Positions 5,847 to 7,804 of a stretch of 7,804 nt of DNA are shown piece after piece (the stretch's first letter is position 1; each line of letters opens with the position of its first letter). The translations under genes and the position numbers were made by a program. Origin of the DNA: Tannerella sp. (GTDB lineage: Bacteria; Bacteroidota; Bacteroidia; Bacteroidales; Tannerellaceae); the NCBI GenBank assembly GCA_031260095.1, contig JAIRKN010000279.1:1-7804 (forward strand), read 5' to 3'. Under the pieces are notes generated by a model. It searched no databases. It was not told the DNA's origin and saw nothing but the letters and a program-made list of their open reading frames with translations.

Positions 5847-7804
5847 ATGATAAAAAATAAGAATCCGTTTTTCGACGTATATGACACACCTTATCAGACG
5901 ATACCGTTTGATAAAATAAAGAATGAACATTATATTCCGGCTTTTGAAGAAGGTTTTCGTCTTTTGAAGGAAGAGATAGATCATATAGCCGGTGATCAGC
6001 GGAAGCCTGCATTTGAAAATACGATCCTTGAACTGGAAAGGAGTGGTGAATTTCTAAAGCGTGTATCCGGTGCTTTTTTCGGCATTTTAGGTGCGGTGAC
6101 GGATGATGAAAAAATGGAAATTGCAAGGGAGGTATCTCCGAAAATGTCGGAATGCCGGCACTATATATATTTGAACAAACGATTATTCAGACGGGTCAGG
6201 GAGGTTTATAATAAAAAAGAATCCCTGAATCTGAATCTTTCGGTTGAGGATAAGCGTCTTCTTGAGAATACATACAGAAGCTTTATAGACAGTGGCGCAG
6301 CCCTCCGTGAGAAAGATAAAAAACGATACAAGCGGTTAAGCACGGAATTATCCCTGTTATCGCTTGATTTTGATCATAATGTATTAAAAGACGAAAACTG
6401 TTTCGAATTATTGCTTACGGACAGGGATGATTTAAACGGTCTACCTGTTGATATACGCAAAACGGCCTATTTAGCTGCAAAAGAAAAAGGGCGGAAGGGT
6501 TGGCTCTTCACGCTTTCCGCACCGAGTTATATCCTGTTTATGCGTTATGCCGACAATCGCATGTTACGGGAGAAGATGTACAGGGCTAAAATGGCGGTAG
6601 GCAGTAATGAAAATGAATTCAACAACCATGAGATTATAAAGAAAATTGTAAACAAACGCTATGAAATAGCCCGTCTTTTAGGTTTTGACAATTATGCATC
6701 GTACATATTAAAAGATACGATGGCTAAAGACCAAAAGCAAGTCTACCGGTTCCTCCGGCAACTGCTTAAAAACTATAAACCGTTTGCCGAAAACGAATAC
6801 GAACAACTCCGGGAGTTTGCGTCCGCAATGGTAAATCACGGGGGCGGAATAAAAAGCGGCAAAATTCCGGCGGAGAAGCAAAGCCGGGCGTTTGCCGAAG
6901 ACAGTAACTGTTTTGCGCTGATGCCCTGGGACTGGAGTTATTATGCGGAGAAATTGAAAAAGCAGCGCTTTGACGTGGATGATGAAATGACACGTCCTTA
7001 TTTCGAACTGGAGCGTGTGAAAAAAGAAATTTTCGGACTTGCCGCGGATTTATACGGACTGACATTCGAAAAAGATTCAAAGATCCCGGTATACCATAAA
7101 GACGTCGCCGTCTACAAAGTACTGGATTCGGATAAAAGCATATTGGGGATATTGTATACGGATCTTTTTTCACGTAACACAAAGCAGTCGGGAGCATGGA
7201 TGAGCAGTGTGAAAGGACAATTCATAGATCACCTGAATATTGATCACAGACCCTGTGTGATGATTTCGATGAACTTTCAGCGTCCGTCGAAAGAGCAACC
7301 CTCATTATTAACATACAACGAAGTAAAAACATTTCTACATGAATTTGGCCATGCGCTTCACGGATTACTGACTAAATGCAGATATGAGAGTATGTCCGGC
7401 ACAAATGTAAAACATGATTTTGTAGAACTTCCGTCCCAGATCATGGAAAACTGGTTAGACGAACTGGAGTTCACGGGTCGCGTCAGCGCCCATTATAAAA
7501 CGGGGAAAAAAATACCCGGGCGATTAGTAAAAAATATAATTGATGCGTCCAACTTCAACATCGGGTATACCTGTTGCCGTCAGGTAGGTTTCAGCCTGCT
7601 GGATATGGCGTGGCATACGCTGGATTCACCTTTTGACGGCAGCATTGAGCAGTTTGAAAAAAAAGCCTGGGAAAAGGCTTCCATACTTCCTGAGATAGAC
7701 AAAGCGGTGATAAGTTGTAGTTTTGGTCATATCTTCTCCGGGGGATATGCGGCGGGATATTATGGATACAAATGGGCGGAAGTATTAGATGCGGATGCGT
7801 TTTC
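5847..7804 (+). CDS. dcp: M3-family zinc oligopeptidase, peptidyl-dipeptidase Dcp type, 3' end outside the window
   Basis: This enzyme family cuts short peptides; Dcp members release dipeptides from C-termini. The frame runs from ATG 5847 (in-frame stop TAA at 5838-5840 just upstream) off the right edge, giving 652 complete codons. Dcp proteins are about 680-720 residues, so perhaps 40-60 residues are missing. The zinc site is HEFGH (His498, Glu499, His502) with Glu527 in DFVELPSQ as third ligand; the 25-residue spacing from His502 agrees with E. coli Dcp. The substrate-binding motif HIFSGGYAAGYYGYKWAE begins at His628. Other family signatures are MRYADNR (232-238), MPWDWSYY (359-366) and QSGAW before the zinc helix. 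The N-terminus (MIKNKNPFFDVYDTPYQTIPF) is that of mature cytoplasmic members, with no signal peptide. A polar stretch at about 329-353 is longer than I remember in relatives. The gene is divergent from the ATPase and is preceded by its own promoter. Confidence 0.93.
   Translation, partial: MIKNKNPFFDVYDTPYQTIPFDKIKNEHYIPAFEEGFRLLKEEIDHIAGDQRKPAFENTILELERSGEFLKRVSGAFFGILGAVTDDEKMEIAREVSPKMSECRHYIYLNKRLFRRVREVYNKKESLNLNLSVEDKRLLENTYRSFIDSGAALREKDKKRYKRLSTELSLLSLDFDHNVLKDENCFELLLTDRDDLNGLPVDIRKTAYLAAKEKGRKGWLFTLSAPSYILFMRYADNRMLREKMYRAKMAVGSNENEFNNHEIIKKIVNKRYEIARLLGFDNYASYILKDTMAKDQKQVYRFLRQLLKNYKPFAENEYEQLREFASAMVNHGGGIKSGKIPAEKQSRAFAEDSNCFALMPWDWSYYAEKLKKQRFDVDDEMTRPYFELERVKKEIFGLAADLYGLTFEKDSKIPVYHKDVAVYKVLDSDKSILGILYTDLFSRNTKQSGAWMSSVKGQFIDHLNIDHRPCVMISMNFQRPSKEQPSLLTYNEVKTFLHEFGHALHGLLTKCRYESMSGTNVKHDFVELPSQIMENWLDELEFTGRVSAHYKTGKKIPGRLVKNIIDASNFNIGYTCCRQVGFSLLDMAWHTLDSPFDGSIEQFEKKAWEKASILPEIDKAVISCSFGHIFSGGYAAGYYGYKWAEVLDADAF

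Noticed and set aside
5833..5860. Inverted repeat TTATTT/AAATAA around the M3 start codon
   Set aside because: Six A/T-only pairs with a long loop are expected by chance in such A/T-rich DNA.
5790..6126. Two overlapping minus-strand open frames across the start of the M3 peptidase
   Set aside because: The plus strand encodes the typical M3 N-terminus with its own promoter, so these are shadows without their own support.
6766..7197. Open frame of 143 codons on the minus strand inside the M3 peptidase
   Set aside because: It is antisense to well-conserved peptidase sequence and its product has no family features.

Overview
The window looks like ordinary chromosomal DNA of an anaerobic Bacteroidetes bacterium, most likely of the order Bacteroidales (Bacteroides or Parabacteroides type). 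Four things support this. Two promoters match the Bacteroidetes primary sigma factor pattern (TTTG, about 19 bases, TAnnTTTG). Start codons lack Shine-Dalgarno sequences and follow A/T-rich leaders. There is a single-chain pyruvate:ferredoxin oxidoreductase, typical of strict anaerobes. There is also an AAA ATPase of a family I recall as common in Bacteroidales. The genus cannot be fixed from the sequence alone.

Layout, left to right. Positions 1-888 (+) hold the 3' part of a five-bladed beta-propeller glycoside hydrolase-like protein that enters from outside the window. Its end and the end of the next gene meet at one perfect 11-bp hairpin (900-931), which can act as a terminator for both strands. 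Positions 934-4473 (-) encode a complete 1179-residue pyruvate:ferredoxin oxidoreductase (nifJ/por). After a 41-base gap lies an AAA_14/DUF4143-type ATPase on the same strand, which I start at a GTG (4515-5702, -). A 144-base divergent control region (5703-5846) carries a consensus promoter for the ATPase, a promoter for the right-hand gene, and a near-perfect 28-bp palindrome covering the -33 box of the ATPase promoter. From 5847 to the right edge (+) runs an M3-family zinc oligopeptidase (peptidyl-dipeptidase Dcp type), missing only its C-terminal end.

The genes do not form one obvious pathway. The propeller enzyme points to glycan use, the oxidoreductase is central fermentative metabolism (pyruvate to acetyl-CoA and reduced ferredoxin), and the M3 peptidase is cytoplasmic peptide turnover. 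The role of the ATPase is unknown. I found no RNA gene, CRISPR array, insertion sequence or other mobile element, and no convincing new multi-gene system. The points most worth checking are the palindromic operator-like site between the ATPase and the peptidase, and the unusual active-site residues of the ATPase.
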